From: CAWCVR01 sp963799105
Lineage (GTDB): Bacteria > Acidobacteriota > Terriglobia > Bryobacterales > Bryobacteraceae
Assembly: GCA_963799105.1 (NCBI GenBank)
Contig: CAWCVR010000002.1
Location: 310,001 to 374,000 of the forward strand
Reading direction: 5' to 3'
DNA length: 64,000 nt
The notes under the pieces are model-generated. The model was not told the DNA's origin. It was given only the letters and a program-made list of their open reading frames with translations, and ran no database searches. The position numbers and the translations under genes were made by a program. The stretch's first letter is position 1. Each line of letters opens with the position of its first letter. Shown here piece by piece: positions 50,519-59,996 of this stretch.

Positions 50519-52096
50519 CTACTTCTGCAAAAAGAACTGCCCCACGAACAGCGCGTCGATGCCCGACGCGTAGAAGCTCCGCACCGCGTCGCGCGGGGTG
50601 CATACCAGGGGCTCGCCGAACAGGTTGAACGACGTGTTGTAAAGCACCGGCAGTCCGGTAGCCTTGCCGGCGGCGTGGAGCAGCTTCCAGTACAGCGGGT
50701 TCTCGTCGCGGTCCACCGTGTGAACGCGCGCCATGCCGCCGGCGAGCAGCGCCGCGGCGAAGCGTTCGCGATGCTCCGGCCGCACCCGGCCCACCGTCGA
50801 GAGGAAGCGGGCGTTGGCGCCCACCTCGAAATATTGCGGCGCCAACTCCGCCGGCACGCTCGCGGCGAACTTCCGGCCGGCCTCGCGATGCTTGATATAG
50901 GCGTTCAGATTCTCGGTCGAGTAGGGGTCGAGCGGCGACGCCAGAATGCTCCGATTGCCCAGCGCGCGCGCGCCGAACTCCATCCGCCCGTGCATCCACG
51001 CCACAATGCGATTCTCATTGAGTTGGGCTACCGCGGTGTCGATGGTTTCCTCCACCGTCAGCAGGTAGCGGAAGCGGAGCTTGCAGTTTTCGAGCGCCAG
51101 TTTGATCTCCGGGGCGGTGAACGCCGGGCCCAGCGACAGCGTGTCGAGCGTCACCCGCTCCTCGCGCCGGTACGTGCCGTGCCAGGTTTCGAGCACCGCG
51201 CCCAGCGCCGTCCCCGCGTTCCCCGCAACCGGCTGCACGAAGACGTTCTCGAATCCGGAGGCGCGCTCCAGCGCGGCCACCAGCAGCGCGTTCAATCCCA
51301 ATCCGCCCGCCAGGCAGAGGTTGCGGCCCTGGCCCGCCATGCTGACCACCGCCGCTTCGAGCGCCCGCTGCATGCCGGCGGCCACGTGGGCGCGGTGCGA
51401 TTCCGGGATGGGCTGCCCGTCCTCGAGGCCCAACCCCTGGTAGAACCGCGCGCCGAAACCGCCATGGCGCACGCGCTCGGTGCTGAAGAACGACCGGTCC
51501 ACCCGCGGCGCGTCGCCGGTCAGGTTGAGGAGTTCCAGGAACAGGCCCTGGTAGCGGTCGTCGCCAGCGGCCGAAAGCCACTGCACTTTGTGCTCGTCTT
51601 CGTTGGAGTGGAAGTCCAGCAACTCGGTCACGCGGCCGTAGAGTTCGCCGAGCGAATCCGGGGAATAGTGTTCCTGTTCGAGCGACATCGCGGTGCCGCG
51701 AGCCTGCCAGCGCGAGCCGCAGCGGAAATCGCCGCCGCGGTCGAGCGTCAGCACGGTAGCTTCGTCGAACGGCGAGGCATAGTACGCCGACGCGGCGTGG
51801 GCGCGGTGATGCTCCAGCACCACGATGCGGCTGTTGGGAAACTGCGCGCGCAGCTTGAGGTGAAAGTCCGGCCCCGGCAGCGGACGCGCCAGCGCCACGG
51901 CATCCACTTCCTCCGGCCGCACGCCCGCCAGTTCCAGGCAAGCCGCGATGGAATGTTCCGGCAACTCGCCCGGCCCGCCCGCCCGGCTATGCAGGCGCGT
52001 GAGTTTCGATTCCTCGACGGCCGCGCTCAGCTTACCGTCCTTCAAAATGGCGCTGGCGGCATCCCCGTGGATCCCGCCGATTCCCAGTATGATCAT
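50519..52096 (-). CDS. NodU/TobZ-family carbamoyltransferase
   Basis: 525 residues from ATG 52096. The N-terminal domain resembles the O-sialoglycoprotease/Kae1 fold (MIILGIGGIHGDAASAIL, VVLEHHRAHAASAYYASP, LTLDRGGDFR, LAGGLGLNALL). The C-terminal domain has MEFGARALGNRSILASP and VLYNTSFNLFGEPLV, typical of O-carbamoyltransferases. It would attach a carbamoyl group from carbamoyl-phosphate to a sugar or secondary metabolite; the acceptor is unknown and no biosynthetic cluster surrounds it. Confidence 0.93.
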   Translation of the reverse strand: MIILGIGGIHGDAASAILKDGKLSAAVEESKLTRLHSRAGGPGELPEHSIAACLELAGVRPEEVDAVALARPLPGPDFHLKLRAQFPNSRIVVLEHHRAHAASAYYASPFDEATVLTLDRGGDFRCGSRWQARGTAMSLEQEHYSPDSLGELYGRVTELLDFHSNEDEHKVQWLSAAGDDRYQGLFLELLNLTGDAPRVDRSFFSTERVRHGGFGARFYQGLGLEDGQPIPESHRAHVAAGMQRALEAAVVSMAGQGRNLCLAGGLGLNALLVAALERASGFENVFVQPVAGNAGTALGAVLETWHGTYRREERVTLDTLSLGPAFTAPEIKLALENCKLRFRYLLTVEETIDTAVAQLNENRIVAWMHGRMEFGARALGNRSILASPLDPYSTENLNAYIKHREAGRKFAASVPAELAPQYFEVGANARFLSTVGRVRPEHRERFAAALLAGGMARVHTVDRDENPLYWKLLHAAGKATGLPVLYNTSFNLFGEPLVCTPRDAVRSFYASGIDALFVGQFFLQK

Positions 52097-52122
52097 TTTG
52101 AGCTCGCGGAAAACGATTTTGG

Positions 52123-52196
52123 GCCACAGATAAACACAGATGAACACAGATAAAAACGGATTGTCTTATCTGTGTTCATCTGTGTTTATCTGTGGC
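52123..52196. repeat. Perfect hairpin with 30-base arms
   Basis: The left arm 52123-52152 (GCCACAGATAAACACAGATG and onward) is the exact complement of 52167-52196, with a 14-base loop. The arm itself is made of ACACAGAT-type direct repeats. It lies between the end of glnS and the start of the carbamoyltransferase gene, both on the minus strand. It can act as a terminator, but its AT-rich, repeated make-up is that of a dispersed mobile intergenic repeat. Confidence 0.85.
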
Positions 52197-52215
52197 TAAC
52201 ATTGCCTTTTTAGGC

Positions 52216-53955
52216 CTACTTCCCTTTGTCCCGCTTCTCGATCCTGGCCCAGGTGTCGCGCAGCGCCACGGTGCGGTTGAACACCGGCTTGCCGGCTGCC
52301 GAATCGCGGTCCACGCAGAAATACCCCAGCCGCTCGAACTGGTAGAGCGCGCCCTCGGCCGGGGAGGCCAGCGAGGGCTCCAGCTTGCACGCCAGCACGT
52401 CCAGCGAATTTGGGTTGAGGTTGGCGGTGAAATCGGCACCCTCTTCAACCTTGCCCGGGTCCGCCTTGGCGAACAGCGTCTCGTAGATGCGCGCTTCCGC
52501 GTCCACGGCGTGCTGCGCCGATACCCAATGAATGGTGGACTTCACCCTCCGCCCGTCGGGCGAGTTACCGCCCTTCGACGCCGGATCGTAGGTGCAGTGG
52601 ATCTCGACCACTTCACCGCGCTCGTTCTTTACCGCGTGTGTGCAGGTGACGAAATACGCGTACCGCAGGCGGACTTCCCTGCCCGGCGAGAGGCGGAAGT
52701 ATTGCTTCGGCGGGTCCTCGCGGAAATCGTCCTGTTCGATGTAGAGCACACGCGAGAACGGCACCTGGCGCGTGCCGGCGGAAGCGTCCTCGGGATTGTT
52801 GATGGCCTCCATTTCCTCCACCAGGCCCTCGGGGTAATTGTCGATCGTCACTTTCAGCGGGCGCAGCACCGCCATAACGCGCAGCGCACGCCGGTTCAGG
52901 TCCTCGCGGACGTGGTGTTCCAGCAGGCCCAGCTCGATGGTGCCATTGGTTTTCGAAACGCCGATGGACTTGCAAAAGGCGCGGATGGCCTCCGGCGTGT
53001 AACCGCGCCGCTTGATGCCGGCGAGGGTGGGCATGCGCGGGTCGTCCCATCCGCTGACGCGGCCGTCTTGCACGAGCTGCAGTAACTTGCGCTTACTCAG
53101 GAGCGTGTAAGTCAGGTTGAGCCGGTCGAACTCGATCTGCTGCGGATGATAGATGCCGAGGGCTTCCACGTACCAGTCGTACAGCGGCCGGTGGTCTTCG
53201 AACTCGAGGGTGCAGATGGAGTGGGTGATTCCCTCGACGGAATCCGACTGGCCGTGCGCGAAATCGTACATCGGGTAGATGCACCACTGGTTGCCGGTGC
53301 GGTGATGCTCGGCGTGCAGAATGCGGTACATGATCGGATCGCGCAGGTTGAGGTTCTTGGCCGCCATGTCGATCCGGGCGCGTAGCGTGCGCGAGCCGTC
53401 CGGAAACTCGCCGGCGCGCATGCGTTCGAACAGGTCGAGATTCTCTCCCACCGAACGGCTGCGATAGGGGCTCTCCTTGCCCGGCTCGGTCAGCGTGCCG
53501 CGGTACTGGCGCACTTCGTCGCCCGTCAGATCGCAGACGTAAGCCTTTCCTTCATTGACCAACTGCACCGCCCACTCGTAGAGTTGCTGGAAATAGTCCG
53601 ACGCATACAACGGCTTGCCTTCCCACTGGAACCCCAGCCAGCGGACGTTTTCCATGATGGAATCGACGTACTCGGTCTCTTCCTTTTCGGGATTGGTGTC
53701 GTCGAAGCGCAGGTTGGTCTTGCCGCCGAACTCCGCCGCCAGGCCGAAATTCAGGCAGATCGACTTGGCATGGCCGATGTGCAGGTAGCCGTTGGGCTCC
53801 GGTGGAAAGCGCGTGTGCACCCTTCCGCCGTACTTGTTGGTCTTCAGATTGTCGAGGATGATGTCGCGGACGAAATTCGATTGCGTGGCGGCCGGCTCGG
53901 CCGGTTGGTTCGGGCTCGCCGCATCCGGCGTGCCGTCGGGTTTGTTCTCGCTCAT
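52216..53955 (-). CDS. glnS: Glutaminyl-tRNA synthetase
   Basis: 579 residues, class I synthetase. Signature HIGH region PPEPNGYLHIGHAKSI, KMSKS-type loop LLSKRKLLQL, and GlnRS-specific text RFDDTNPEKEETEYVD and GWDDPRMPTLAGIKRRGY. The C-terminal anticodon-binding beta barrels are present. ATG 53955 overlaps the gltX TGA (ATGA); the frame is open upstream but only inside gltX. Having GlnRS next to GluRS suggests direct Gln-tRNA charging rather than only the amidotransferase route. Confidence 0.97.
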   Translation of the reverse strand: MSENKPDGTPDAASPNQPAEPAATQSNFVRDIILDNLKTNKYGGRVHTRFPPEPNGYLHIGHAKSICLNFGLAAEFGGKTNLRFDDTNPEKEETEYVDSIMENVRWLGFQWEGKPLYASDYFQQLYEWAVQLVNEGKAYVCDLTGDEVRQYRGTLTEPGKESPYRSRSVGENLDLFERMRAGEFPDGSRTLRARIDMAAKNLNLRDPIMYRILHAEHHRTGNQWCIYPMYDFAHGQSDSVEGITHSICTLEFEDHRPLYDWYVEALGIYHPQQIEFDRLNLTYTLLSKRKLLQLVQDGRVSGWDDPRMPTLAGIKRRGYTPEAIRAFCKSIGVSKTNGTIELGLLEHHVREDLNRRALRVMAVLRPLKVTIDNYPEGLVEEMEAINNPEDASAGTRQVPFSRVLYIEQDDFREDPPKQYFRLSPGREVRLRYAYFVTCTHAVKNERGEVVEIHCTYDPASKGGNSPDGRRVKSTIHWVSAQHAVDAEARIYETLFAKADPGKVEEGADFTANLNPNSLDVLACKLEPSLASPAEGALYQFERLGYFCVDRDSAAGKPVFNRTVALRDTWARIEKRDKGK

Positions 53956-55396
53956 ATCGTTTTCAACTTTTCGATGGCCAGTTGGATGCGCCGCAAACAG
54001 GTGTCGCGGCCCAGTGCTTCCAGCGTCCCGAACAGCGGCGGAGCCGTTTTGCGGCCGCACACCGCCACGCGGATGGGCTCGAACATCTGGCCGGCTTTGA
54101 TCCCCAGTTCGCCGGCGGCGGCGCGCAGCGCGCTTTCCAGACCGTCGTGGGTGAATTCGGCGCGCGCCAGCGTTTCAAGCGCGCGCTCCAGCACGCGCAA
54201 TGCCATCGCGGCGTCGCCCTTTTTCGGAATCAGTTCGGAAGTTTCGTAAGGCGCCAACTCCGCGGCGAAGAAGAAGTCGCCGACCGTCAGCACGTCGCGC
54301 AGCAGGCGGATGCGCTCGCGGACGAGCGGCGTGATCCGCGCCATGGTGCTCTCATCCACCGCGAAACCCGCCCCGCGTACCACCGGCAGCAGTTCGCGCG
54401 GTGAGTTGCTCCACCGGCATGGTGCGGATGGTCTCGCGCGTTCAGCCACACCGCCTTGGGATCGAACGGGTCGGCTTCGGTGAAGTTCACCACCGCGTTG
54501 CTGCGGTTGATGCCGGAGAGCGAAAACGCGTCGATCAAGTCCTGCCGCGGCATCTGCTCGCGGTCGTCCTTGGGCGACCAGCCCAGCAGGCACAGGAAGT
54601 TCACGAAGGCGTGCGGCAGGAAGCCGGCGTCGCGATAGGTGGTCACGCTGACCACCGGGCCGTGGCGCCGCTTGGAGAGCTTGGTCCCGTCGGGCGCAAC
54701 CAGCAGCGGCAGGTGGGCGAAGGCGGGCGGTTCGCAGCCGGCGGCCTCGAAAATCAGCACGTGCTTGAAGGTGTTGGTGAGGTGGTCCTGGCCGCGGATG
54801 ATGTGGCTGATGCGCAGATCGGCGTCATCGGCGCAGGAGGCCAGATGATAGGTGGGCATGCCGTCGGTGCGCAGCAGGGCGAAATCCTCGATATCGGCGG
54901 TGGACTTGGTTTGCTCGCCGTACACGCCGTCGGTGAAGCGCACCGGGCGCTCGGGATCGCGCGGCACGCGAAACCGCAGCGCGAAGGGTTCGCCCGCGGC
55001 GGCGCGGCGGTCGCTCTCTTCGGCCGGCATCTCGCGCATCTCGGCGTTCGACAGCCAGGTTCCCTGCGCGCCCGAGCGGGAGGTCTCGCCGGTCTGCGCC
55101 GGGGTGAAATCGCGATAGGCCAGCCCCTTGCGGAAAATCGCGTCGGCCATTTGCCGGTGCAGTGCCAGCCGCTCGGACTGCCGGTACTGCTCATCCCAGC
55201 CCAGATCGAGCCAGCGAAGCCCTTCGAAAATCGATTGCAGCGACGCTTCGGTGTTGCGTTCCACGTCGGTATCGTCGATGCGCAGAATCATGGCGCCGCC
55301 GTGGTGGCGGGCATACAGCCAGTTGAAAACGAAAGTGCGCGCGCTCCCGATGTGCAAAAAGCCCGTGGGAGAAGGCGCGAAGCGGACTCGGGGCAT
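53952..55396 (-). pseudogene. gltX: Glutamyl-tRNA synthetase, frameshifted as given
   Basis: The first ~320 residues (MPRVRFAPSPTGFLHIGSAR at the start, KMSKS loop DGTKLSKRRHG, FLCLLGWSPKDD) are in one frame. Near 54433-54440 the frame shifts, giving TIRTMPVEQLT in the next frame, and near 54397-54403 it shifts again to RELLPVVRGAG and the normal anticodon-binding end. Both breaks are in GCGCG runs. GluRS is essential and no second copy is seen here, so sequence error is the best explanation; restoring the frame gives a normal ~480-residue enzyme. Coupled to glnS. Confidence 0.9.
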
Positions 55397-55491
55397 GGAT
55401 AGAGCCAGTATAACAAGGTGAACTGGAGAGGCCGGGGGTGAGCGTTCCGAAAACGCCGCGCCCCTCGCCCGCGGCAGATCCCGATGCGCCT

Positions 55492-56301
55492 CTACCGGGG
55501 GACGCCGGCGGCTCTGGTTGCCTCCCGGCCCCAAATCCCCTGCGGGTCCACGCGCGCCGCTTCTTCGAAATGCTGGGCCCGCTTGGCCGAGTCGCCGAGC
55601 GCAGCGTATGCCATCCCGCAGTGGACGTGCACCTGCGCTGTCGACGTAACCGGGAAACCGTTGCAGAGGCCGGCGGCCTCCGCCGCGAGTCGATCCACTT
55701 CGGCCGCATCTCCGCCGTTCGCCGCCTGCGCCCAAGCCAGCGTGGCGAGGTCTTCGCTAAGATTAATGGCTTTCGTGAGCGGCGTGATGCCCTCGCCGGC
55801 TCTCTCTTTCTCCACCGCCAGGCGCGCCTCCCGCAGGGCGTCCGGCGCGTTGTCTCCGCGGCGTAACCAGACCTCCGCGATACACCGGTGCGTCGCTCCT
55901 CGCTCCGGCCACAGTTGAAGGGCGGCCTTAAAACACTCCTGCGCTTTCTCGTAACCCTGCTGGAAAAGGAATAGCTGTCCCAGGGCTTCGTTAGCCAGAG
56001 CCGCCTGCTTCGGCCCCTTCTGAGAGGCAACAACCTTCAAAAAGGTCTGCTCCGCTTCGCGGAAAAGGCCCATTTGCACCAGCATCGAGGCGCAGAAGAA
56101 GTCATCCTGGAGCGAGCGGGCGACTTCGTAGGCGAACTGATAGTGGCCCTTCTTGTAAACGTCCATCAGCAGCACGGATGCTTTCCGCTGGCCAGTCTGC
56201 GACAGCGGTTTCGGATGCCTCAGGCGGTAATTCAGGGAGAACTGGATGACGTTCGCAACCCCGTCGAGAAACTTGTCAAACAACACGTCAAGGAGTCCCA
56301 T
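55492..56301 (-). CDS. TPR-type repeat protein
   Basis: 269 residues from ATG 56301. After a short amphipathic start (MGLLDVLFDKFLDGVANVIQ) come four to five TPR-like helical repeats (MDVYKKGHYQFAYEVARSLQ, EALGQLFLFQQGYEKAQECF, VHCGMAYAALGDSAKRAQHF). No signal peptide is clear. It probably serves as a protein-binding scaffold. It lies 95 bases upstream of gltX on the same strand, without obvious coupling. Confidence 0.8.
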   Translation of the reverse strand: MGLLDVLFDKFLDGVANVIQFSLNYRLRHPKPLSQTGQRKASVLLMDVYKKGHYQFAYEVARSLQDDFFCASMLVQMGLFREAEQTFLKVVASQKGPKQAALANEALGQLFLFQQGYEKAQECFKAALQLWPERGATHRCIAEVWLRRGDNAPDALREARLAVEKERAGEGITPLTKAINLSEDLATLAWAQAANGGDAAEVDRLAAEAAGLCNGFPVTSTAQVHVHCGMAYAALGDSAKRAQHFEEAARVDPQGIWGREATRAAGVPR

Positions 56302-56537
56302 GGCCGTGGATTCTAGCACGCCGCTGGCGATCTGGGGCTGCTCCAGCGGGTCGGTCTGAGGCGACCAGCGGACAGGGGACGACAGCCGTTTCGGAACCTC
56401 AATAACGCAGAATCCGATAAGCCATTGAGAAGACGGGACAGGGTGGCTCGGACGTAGCTTGTCTCAGAACCCGCCTATTTTCGCGCTCGCTAATTTGCAT
56501 TGCACTGCGACTGTTCTTGTAGTAGTATTACGTCAAG

Positions 56538-56885
56538 ATGGAGTTTGAACCCAAAGGCCCCGAGGCTGCCCGCCTCCGCCAACGCAAATTTGCGCTGCTT
56601 CGCCAATTCCAACTCCCCCAGGATCTGCTTCCGGGCTCTCTGTCCGTCAGCCATACCCGCTGCGGGAAGCCCACCTGCCATTGCGCCAAGGGAGACGGCC
56701 ACCCCGCTTGGTCGCTGACTTTTATGGCCGCGGGTAAGAAGCGGGTCGAGCGCATTCCCAAAGACTGGGTGGACAACGTCCGCCAGCGCGTCGCGGCCGG
56801 CCGCGCCTTTCAGGACGCTCTGCGCGAGGTCCTCGCCGCCAACGCCGAGTTGCTCGTGCTGCGGCGCAAGCAGCAGCCCCGTTGA
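56538..56885 (+). CDS. DUF6788-family transposon accessory protein
   Basis: 115 residues with the cysteine motif HTRCGKPTCHCAKG. ATG 56538 follows directly after the 22-base CTTGTA...CAAG segment. Its TGA overlaps the transposase TTG start (TTGA), so the two are translated together. Function unknown; the metal-binding cysteines suggest nucleic-acid binding. Confidence 0.85.
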   Translation: MEFEPKGPEAARLRQRKFALLRQFQLPQDLLPGSLSVSHTRCGKPTCHCAKGDGHPAWSLTFMAAGKKRVERIPKDWVDNVRQRVAAGRAFQDALREVLAANAELLVLRRKQQPR

Positions 56886-58075
56886 AGGGACCGCATGTTC
56901 GCCAAATCCAAAACTACGCCTGTCACTGTCTGGGCCTGAAGTCCTACTTCCACCGGCCGGGCGACGGCCGGGTCCACCCCCACATCCCCGCGCGAGATCT
57001 GGTCTGGGCAGTGGTGATCGGACATATTCTGCGCGCCGTGAGCTTCTTGCGCCTGGAATGGTTGGCGCATTCCCCGGTGCGCACGGAACTGAGCTTGAAA
57101 GGTCGGTTCGGGGATGACGCCTTGGCCTACTGCACCGAGCGCATGGACCCTGAAACGACGCGATTGGCTCTGGCGTCCGCGCTCCACCAGGCCAAGCGCA
57201 ACAAGGCCTTCGAAAACAGCCCCTTCATCGGATTGGCGCTGGACGGAACAGGCGCGGGACGTACGTACAAAGAGCCTTGCGCGTTGTGCGACCCGGTGAA
57301 GGATCCCAAGGGCGAGGTCCACGGCTCGCTGCATCACTTTGTGCTCATCAGTGTGGTGGGCACCGGTTTAACACTGCCAGTGGATGTGGAGCCCTACGGA
57401 CCGGGCGACAGCGAGTATGCCGCCGCACAGCGCTTGCTGCGGCGCGCGGCAGCCCACCTGGGACCGCGCTTTGCCGACTATGTCGTGGGAGACGGCGCTT
57501 ACGCCACGGCCCCTTTCCTGCACACCACCGGGGATGTCGGACTGCCGGTTGTGGCACGCCTCAAAGAGAACCTGCCCCTGCTGGCCGCCGCCGTGCGCGC
57601 CCGCTTCGATGGCCAACCACCTCAGGCTGTGTACCAGGTGGGACACGACCGCGTCGAGGTCTGGGACGCGGATGACTTCGCCCCTTGGGAAACCCTCGAC
57701 TGGCCTGCCGTGCGTGTGCTGCGCTACCACCAGCACAAACGCGACGGCACCGTCGTCGAAGCCGAATGGCTGACCGACTTCTCCATTGCCAAACTGGGCA
57801 GCCTGAGCTTCTACCGCATGGCCAAAAGCCGCTGGGAGATCGAGAATCAAGGCTTCAACGACGGCAAGAACCGCTATGGCATGGAGCACATCTGCCATCA
57901 CCATCCCAACAGCATCCTGATCGTATGGCTGCTGACCGCACTGGCCCTGGTGATCGAACGCCTCTACCGGTTGCGCTACCTGCACCGTGGCGAGCATGGC
58001 GTGCGCTCCGCCATGGACTTGTTCACCTATCTCTGGTTGAGCTTGGGGAGCAGCAGTCCGCCCGACACCGGTTGA
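56882..58075 (+). CDS. DDE transposase
   Basis: 397 residues from TTG 56882. Catalytic residues can be placed: first Asp in FIGLALDGTGAG, second in YVVGDGAYATAPFL, Glu in KSRWEIENQGFNDGKN, the last with the IS4-like YREK-type context. A cysteine pair in EPCALCDPV is unusual. It is intact and could be active together with its DUF6788 partner. The IS family name is left open (ISNCY/IS4-like). Confidence 0.9.
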   Translation: MKGPHVRQIQNYACHCLGLKSYFHRPGDGRVHPHIPARDLVWAVVIGHILRAVSFLRLEWLAHSPVRTELSLKGRFGDDALAYCTERMDPETTRLALASALHQAKRNKAFENSPFIGLALDGTGAGRTYKEPCALCDPVKDPKGEVHGSLHHFVLISVVGTGLTLPVDVEPYGPGDSEYAAAQRLLRRAAAHLGPRFADYVVGDGAYATAPFLHTTGDVGLPVVARLKENLPLLAAAVRARFDGQPPQAVYQVGHDRVEVWDADDFAPWETLDWPAVRVLRYHQHKRDGTVVEAEWLTDFSIAKLGSLSFYRMAKSRWEIENQGFNDGKNRYGMEHICHHHPNSILIVWLLTALALVIERLYRLRYLHRGEHGVRSAMDLFTYLWLSLGSSSPPDTG

Positions 58076-58316
58076 CGCCCACGCCGTGCGGACGGCTGGC
58101 ACCGCTCCGTTGCTCTTTGACAACTCGACCCTCTTCCCGTGGAGTCATGCCCCGCCAGGAGACCCCCGTCGTTCGACGGCCAGTAGGAACGCTGCCCCCC
58201 CCGCGACCCACATCCACTCCACTGCCCCCATTTCTGTCTCGCGCCAATTCCGAGACTGCTGCGCGGGAGCGGGGCCATATTCAATGCTGGTATCGTGTAT
58301 GGTATACTGAAACGCA

Positions 58317-58520
58317 ATGGAGACTGCGCGCAAGATCACCGTCGAGGTGCCGCCCGAGCTCCTCGAAAGGGCCCAACGAGCCAGCGGTAGTGGCATCACC
58401 CAGACCGTTCGTACCGGCCTGCAACTGGTTGCGGCGTCGCAGGCCTACGCGCGGCTGCGCCAACTCCGGGGGAAAGTCCGCTTTACGCGCACCTTAGCCG
58501 AGCTGAAGGCCGACAGGTGA
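58317..58520 (+). CDS. VapB-type antitoxin
   Basis: 67 residues. A short strand-helix start (ARKITVEVPPELLERAQRAS) and a helical tail with basic ending. Overlaps the PIN gene as GTGA. The arrangement is that of vapBC; this gene would encode the antitoxin and repressor. It begins just after the insertion sequence. Confidence 0.8.
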   Translation: METARKITVEVPPELLERAQRASGSGITQTVRTGLQLVAASQAYARLRQLRGKVRFTRTLAELKADR

Positions 58521-58900
58521 TCGCGGTCGACACCAGCACCTGGATCGCGTTCCTTCAGGGAGACGGCGGCGAGGACGCCGATCTGCTCGACAGGGCGCTC
58601 CAGGACCGCCAAGTGCTGATGGCGCCCGCGGTGCTCACCGAAGTGTTGAGCGATCCGCGGCTTCCTTCGGAAGTTTCACGGACGCTTTCGGAACTGCCGC
58701 TCATCGAGGTGGGGCCGGGCTATTGGCAGCGGGCAGGCGAGTTACGCGCCAAGGTCCTGGCAAAGGGCCGCAAGGCGCGTCTCGGCGACGCCCTGATTGC
58801 CCAAAGCTGTATCGATCGCGGGATTCCTCTCCTTACGCGAGATCGGGATTTCCGGGCGTTCGCCGGCGCTGCCGGCCTCGATCTCGTCATTGGCGCCTGA
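58517..58900 (+). CDS. VapC-type PIN-domain toxin
   Basis: 127 residues from GTG 58517. PIN acidic residues are intact: Asp in MIAVDTSTWIAFL, Glu in APAVLTEVLSD, Asp in ARLGDALIAQ and TRDRDFRAF. It is a probable site-specific ribonuclease held in check by the small gene before it. Confidence 0.9.
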   Translation: MIAVDTSTWIAFLQGDGGEDADLLDRALQDRQVLMAPAVLTEVLSDPRLPSEVSRTLSELPLIEVGPGYWQRAGELRAKVLAKGRKARLGDALIAQSCIDRGIPLLTRDRDFRAFAGAAGLDLVIGA

Positions 58901-59819
58901 GCAGCGCCGGCGCTGCCCGCCTGCCATACTTCCCGCTGCCGTCCACTTCCAGCCGCGGATAGCCGTATGGCAACGACATTCCCGGTGAACCTCCTGGAAA
59001 TCCCCGTTGATCAATTCTGCAACCCGCAAGGGCGCCGGCGGAAGCGGGTGTGCGACTTGACCGGCCAATCTTTCCTCATTCTTCCGTGAGGGCGCCGGAA
59101 GGTCGCGATCAAGTGTGACCTGTTTTTGGAAGAAGTCAAACGAAAAAGAAAAGTTCTTTGCCTTCTGCCTGTTGGTTGTGATGCTGACCGGCGCTGCCGC
59201 GCCGGATAGCGCGCAATTGGGCCTCTCGTAGTCAGGGGATTGGCCGGTCAAGCGCGACATGGAAGTGAAGCCCCCCGGGGAAGCCCCACGGAACCGCGAG
59301 CGTCAGAAGCCGGGGAAAATCGGTCCGGCGCGCGACTCTCCGAATCGGCCGAAACAATTTCCGCGCCGAGAGGCCCCACATTCGATCGCGGAGGGCGGGG
59401 GATACATTTTGGATGCCTTCGAGAAATTGCGGATTCGGCTCATTGTTTATTCTTTCACTGCTTCTCAGCGAGCGGCCCGAGCGGCACGCCGGCCCTTGTC
59501 ACGCGACGTCGGGCGGCAGGCAGCAGGCTGCGTGTGGGAGGCCGCGGGCGCCGGGCAGAGTCGTCCCCAGGTTCGGGCCGCTCGCTGACGCTCACGGTTC
59601 CGCGTGGAACGGAGAGCGGTTGCCGCGATCTCGTCACTTCCATGTCGCGCACCCGGCGGAAGCGGCCCCGACCCACGAAGCCGCGAAAGGATCGCTCACC
59701 ACCGGGCATTTCCCGTATGGAGCCGCGAATGCCAGTTTTCCGGGCGCCAATGGGTAGGTTGGCGGTGTCCAACGTTCAGTGGGAATGGAGCAGCGAGGAA
59801 CAAACTCATGTCGAAACGA
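58901..59819. other. Long gap with decayed sequence
   Basis: About 900 bases without a convincing gene. It contains one signal-peptide-like stretch on the plus strand (FFAFCLLVVMLTGAAAPDSA, near 59150-59215, ended by TAG) that may be the start of a lost exported protein, and copy 2 of the dispersed 27-bp motif at 59574-59600. The open frames on both strands are GC-rich artefacts. Confidence 0.5.
59574..59600. repeat. Dispersed 27-bp motif, copy 2
   Basis: Matches 33994-34020 with two differences, beginning CGGGCCGCTCGCTGACGCTC. Copies 25 kb apart in intergenic DNA point to a dispersed repeat family. Confidence 0.5.
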
Positions 59820-59980
59820 TTTCGAATCTGCACGATCCTGAGATAGGCCACCACTTCCAAGCCAGTGCAGCCGGGCATCTGGATGTCCAGCAGGACCAAG
59901 TCCGGACGCAGCTCCACGATCCTCTGGATGGCTCGGCCCGGCGTTCCGGGGCGCTCCAACGCGGCTACGCCCAATCGCAC
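59820..59980 (-). pseudogene. Response-regulator receiver fragment
   Basis: The minus-strand frame contains AIQRIVELRPDLVLLDIQMP and GCTGLEVVAYLR, the centre of a receiver domain with its phosphorylated Asp (VLLDIQMPG). The beginning (acidic pair) and the output domain are missing, and the frame runs on into unrelated sequence. It ends 16 bases from the TonB receptor pseudogene on the same strand. Confidence 0.65.
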
Positions 59981-59996
59981 TGGCGGCCGGCCTGCG

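Larger units (their letters stand above)
56516..58090 (+). mobile_element. Complete DUF6788/DDE insertion sequence
   Basis: Two coupled genes, a DUF6788 gene and a full-length DDE transposase, form one element. The exact ends are not settled; weak inverted matches (GTCTCAGAA near 56461 and GTCTCGGAA on the other strand near 58247) may be its termini, which would widen it to about 56450-58265. A truncated relative lies at 15.0-15.7 kb. Confidence 0.7.

Noticed and set aside
49802..52153. 783-codon plus-strand frame opposite ClpN protein and carbamoyltransferase
   Set aside because: Crosses two well-supported minus-strand genes and has no recognisable domain.
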